DNA from: Cryptomeria japonica
Lineage: Eukaryota; Streptophyta; Pinopsida; Cupressales; Cupressaceae
Length of the DNA stretch: 60,000 nt
Direction: 5' to 3'
Assembly (NCBI RefSeq): GCF_030272615.1
Contig: NC_081414.1
Span: 664,981,938-665,041,937 of the forward strand
Positions within the stretch are counted from its first letter, which is position 1. Every line of letters begins with the position of its first letter. The position numbers were made by a program, and so were the translations under genes. The notes under the pieces were generated by a model that made no database searches, was not told the origin of the DNA, and saw nothing but the letters and a program-made list of their open reading frames with translations. Shown here piece by piece: positions 57,808 through 60,000 of the stretch.

Positions 57808-58209
57808 ATGGGAAAATATTATTTGCATAATTTTCCACTTTCACCTAAATCATATGGAAATCTTATAAATATCCAACCATGGATCTTAGAAAAATCAAAA
57901 GAAATGTTCAAAGGAGCATTTGTTAGAGCTGAAACACTTGCAGAAGAAACTGAAGACAAGGATATTCTTGGTTGGTTGTACAAAGATGAAGATGAAACTA
58001 TAGTGATAGCTGCAAAAGTTAATATTCCCATGGAGCAATATGGTAATGGTTATAAGATCATGCAAAAAATGGGATATGAAGGAAAAGGACCAATTGGCAA
58101 GCGACATCAGGGTATTTCAGAACCTATTTGTCCTCACTCTCAATCTAAAGAAGATAAAATGGGACTTGGATATCCAAAATCAAATAAAAAACAACATAAA
58201 TATCAATAG
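57808..58209 (+). pseudogene. G-patch-like segment of D between protease and RT
   Basis: GYKIMQKMGYEGKGPIGKRH followed by GISEPI and KMGLGYP has the Gly spacing and aromatic positions of a G-patch. Such a segment sits after protease in some Tat elements and retroviruses; it likely binds nucleic acid or assists RT. Frame continuous with protease. Confidence 0.65.
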
Positions 58210-59559
58210 CCAAAGTGGAGAAAGAAATCAATCCATAAAGAAGAACAATGGCAAGAAAAGCTACATGAAGCAATAGATATAGTAGCCAATAAAGAGAAAC
58301 AAGAAGAGCATGAGAAACAACAAGAAGAGCTTGCAATCAAAAGAGAAGAAGAATCTTGTAAACAAATTCAAAGAATATGAGAAAATGCTAAATCTAAACA
58401 AGATATTCCAGGAGTAAAGGTAGAGATGGCAGAAATCAAGGAACATTTTGCACCATACAACATTGTTGTATGGTATAGTGGTGTAGTCCTAGACAATGGT
58501 TCAGAGACAGATTCAAATGAATATGAATGGGGTATAAATATATCATCTAGTCTATCAAGTGAAGAAAAGAATGAAGAGAAAGAAGTTATCACAAATGAAG
58601 ACTTGTCTTTTACAAAACAAAGGATATAACTAGAAAGAAGACAAGAACTCAGAATACAAAGAAAATAGGCATATGCAAAACAACAAAAGAAAGAAGATGG
58701 AAAAGACCAATAAGTAGTCCCACAAGAAGCACAAGAAAATATTGATCAAACATCAGGAAATGTCAGATTTCTATCAAATGAGGAGAAAGATGTACCAAGG
58801 TATGGAATAACCATAGAAGAACTAAGAGATAGTCAAGTAGGATTGACTTTTAGTCTAGAAGAAGCTGAGTTCGAGAGAAGATAGAAGCAAGCAAAAGAAT
58901 GCTATGTATCATGTACATAAGTATGTCAATTTCAAAATACAAATGAATCTATGGAAATTAAACAAGAAGGAACTTGTAGTGTTAAAGATGTGTGCGTTGA
59001 TATAATTCATGTGTTTAAGGGACAAACGTCAGATGAAGAGTCACTTAAGTGTGAACCACAAAATACCAATATTGATTTTGTTAGAACTGATTGGAGAACA
59101 CTTGGGAGAGACTATCCTCAAGACCATTCTATCTATGAAATTACCTACTCTACATCAAATTATGACTATTATGTCATGAATCTTGAAGCACCTAACATTG
59201 ACGATTACTATGACTTACCACTTCTTCATCTTGAACTAATTGATTGGGATAACCTAGAAAACCCTGAATTGGATGTCGTTTCAAATGACCATGACTTAGT
59301 TGTGTATCTTAATGTCCTTGAACCCATAACACCTAAGATATCTTCCATTGTGAAATCAATTAAAATTTCTTGCAGGCAGGAGAATGCCAAACTTTCCAGT
59401 CGCAAAATTGCAATAAAACAAGGAAAGAGACTTAGTGTTGAAAACCATTTCATGGCAACACTAGATCAATCGAGAGGAAAAATAAAGGATGTACCTACTG
59501 GTGAAAACCTCTTTGAGGCATCAGAAGATGGAAAGTTTCACATCCTCCCTGCATAATTT
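58210..59559 (+). pseudogene. Linker region of the D polyprotein
   Basis: The same frame continues with stops. Glu/Lys-rich repeats (58210-58900) and an acidic block rich in Asp/Leu/Tyr follow (YYDLPLLHLELIDWDNLENP near 59210). No catalytic motif; a species-variable spacer upstream of RT in this lineage. Confidence 0.55.
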
Positions 59560-60000
59560 CAAGAGAGATCTGCTATTCTAATAGAACCAATAGAAGCAAT
59601 AAACATTGGCACATCAAAGGATCCCAAGATACTTCATTTTGTTGCATCATTGTCAGATGAAGAGAGGAAAGAATAAATAGAATTTTTAAGACAAAGACAG
59701 ATAAATTTTGTTTGGTCTTATGCAAACATGCTAGGACTGAATCCAAATCTTATCATGCATCATCTCAATGTGGATCTAAAAGAAAAACCAGTAAAACAAA
59801 AGCTAACAAAGATGCATCCACACATTGTGCTTCTTGTAAAAACTGAGCTAAAGAAACTATTCGATGTGGTTTTCATAAGACCTGTTGCCTATCCAGAATG
59901 TGTTTCAAGCATTGTGCCAGTGTCAAAGCCAGATAAAAGTATAAGAGTCTGCACCGATTTCAGATATTTGAACAAGGTGTGTCCCAAGGATGATTTCCCA
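59560..60000 (+). pseudogene. Start of reverse transcriptase of D (runs off window)
   Basis: FVWSYANMLGLNPNLIMHHL, then PVKQKLTKMHPHI, FIRPVAYPECVSSIVPVSKP and RVCTDFRYLNKVCPKDDFP match the fingers region of Tat-type RT. A stop lies at 59674-59676. The YxDD site is beyond the window. Confidence 0.85.

Larger units (their letters stand above)
45279..60000 (+). mobile_element. Tat-like Ty3 LTR retrotransposon D (3' part outside window)
   Basis: 5' LTR 45279-45722 plus 52418-53105 (split by element C), primer site 53109, leader, gag, protease, G-patch-like segment and the start of reverse transcriptase at the window edge. The left boundary is set by the point where repeat R stops matching its other copy (AATTAT, then TGTATACACA). 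Protein motifs place it near the Tat lineage. Several stops and frameshifts make it non-functional. Confidence 0.88.

Overview
The window looks like a repeat-dominated stretch of a large plant nuclear genome. The evidence is plant-type LTR retrotransposons (Ty3 Tat-like, Ty3 chromovirus-like, Ty1/SIRE-like), their tRNA primer sites and nesting, GT-AG introns of 78-119 bp, long AT-rich spacers and a multi-kilobase satellite. A gymnosperm or other large-genome plant is plausible, but the sequence does not prove it. I found no intact host gene, no rRNA or tRNA gene and nothing prokaryotic. Nearly every coding region is a decayed transposon gene.

Layout. 1-3806 is the 3' half of a gag-protease-only LTR retrotransposon (family A, copy 1). 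It sits inside the 3' LTR of a short non-coding LTR element (family B, copy 1, minus strand, 3807-6305). A SIRE-like LTR fragment (6306-7395) and the 3' half of a second B element (7396-8874) follow. Repeat R begins at 8875 and is split at 9226/17055 by a complete family A element on the minus strand (9227-17054, TSD TATAT). R continues to 17924 and runs into what looks like the LTR, primer site (19711) and dead gag of a chromovirus-like element. A stretch with little recognisable content follows, including one exon-like open frame at 21431-21792 (minus).

22.0-24.2 kb and 33-44.2 kb hold a modular satellite system. A conserved end motif is followed by arrays of a quasi-palindromic 20-mer (GGTCATATGGTGTCCTAAGG and its reverse complement), then in two of three cases a GA-rich tract, then a small array of a different palindromic unit, then an AT-rich core that ends in the same end motif. 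The largest array is 7 kb and has a higher-order period near 550-660 bp, grouped in threes (about 1.8 kb).

Between the satellite blocks lie a decayed chromovirus integrase (24.4-25.6 kb, minus), a six-exon gene remnant with all introns in phase 0 (26066-27454, plus), two tandem triplications (110 bp and 358 bp units), and a decayed DDE-type transposase gene (29153-32307, minus). The two genes converge and may be the two genes of one DNA transposon.

44.4-60 kb is a nest. A second R copy (44432-45278), uninterrupted at the site where A2 sits in the first copy, was entered by a Tat-like Ty3 element D (from 45279). The 5' LTR of D was then split by a complete SIRE-like element C (45723-52417). 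C has gag zinc knuckles but no pol; instead it carries a single-frame open region of about 1037 codons of unknown function. D continues with primer site, a leader containing a minisatellite, gag, protease, a G-patch-like segment and the start of reverse transcriptase at the window edge.
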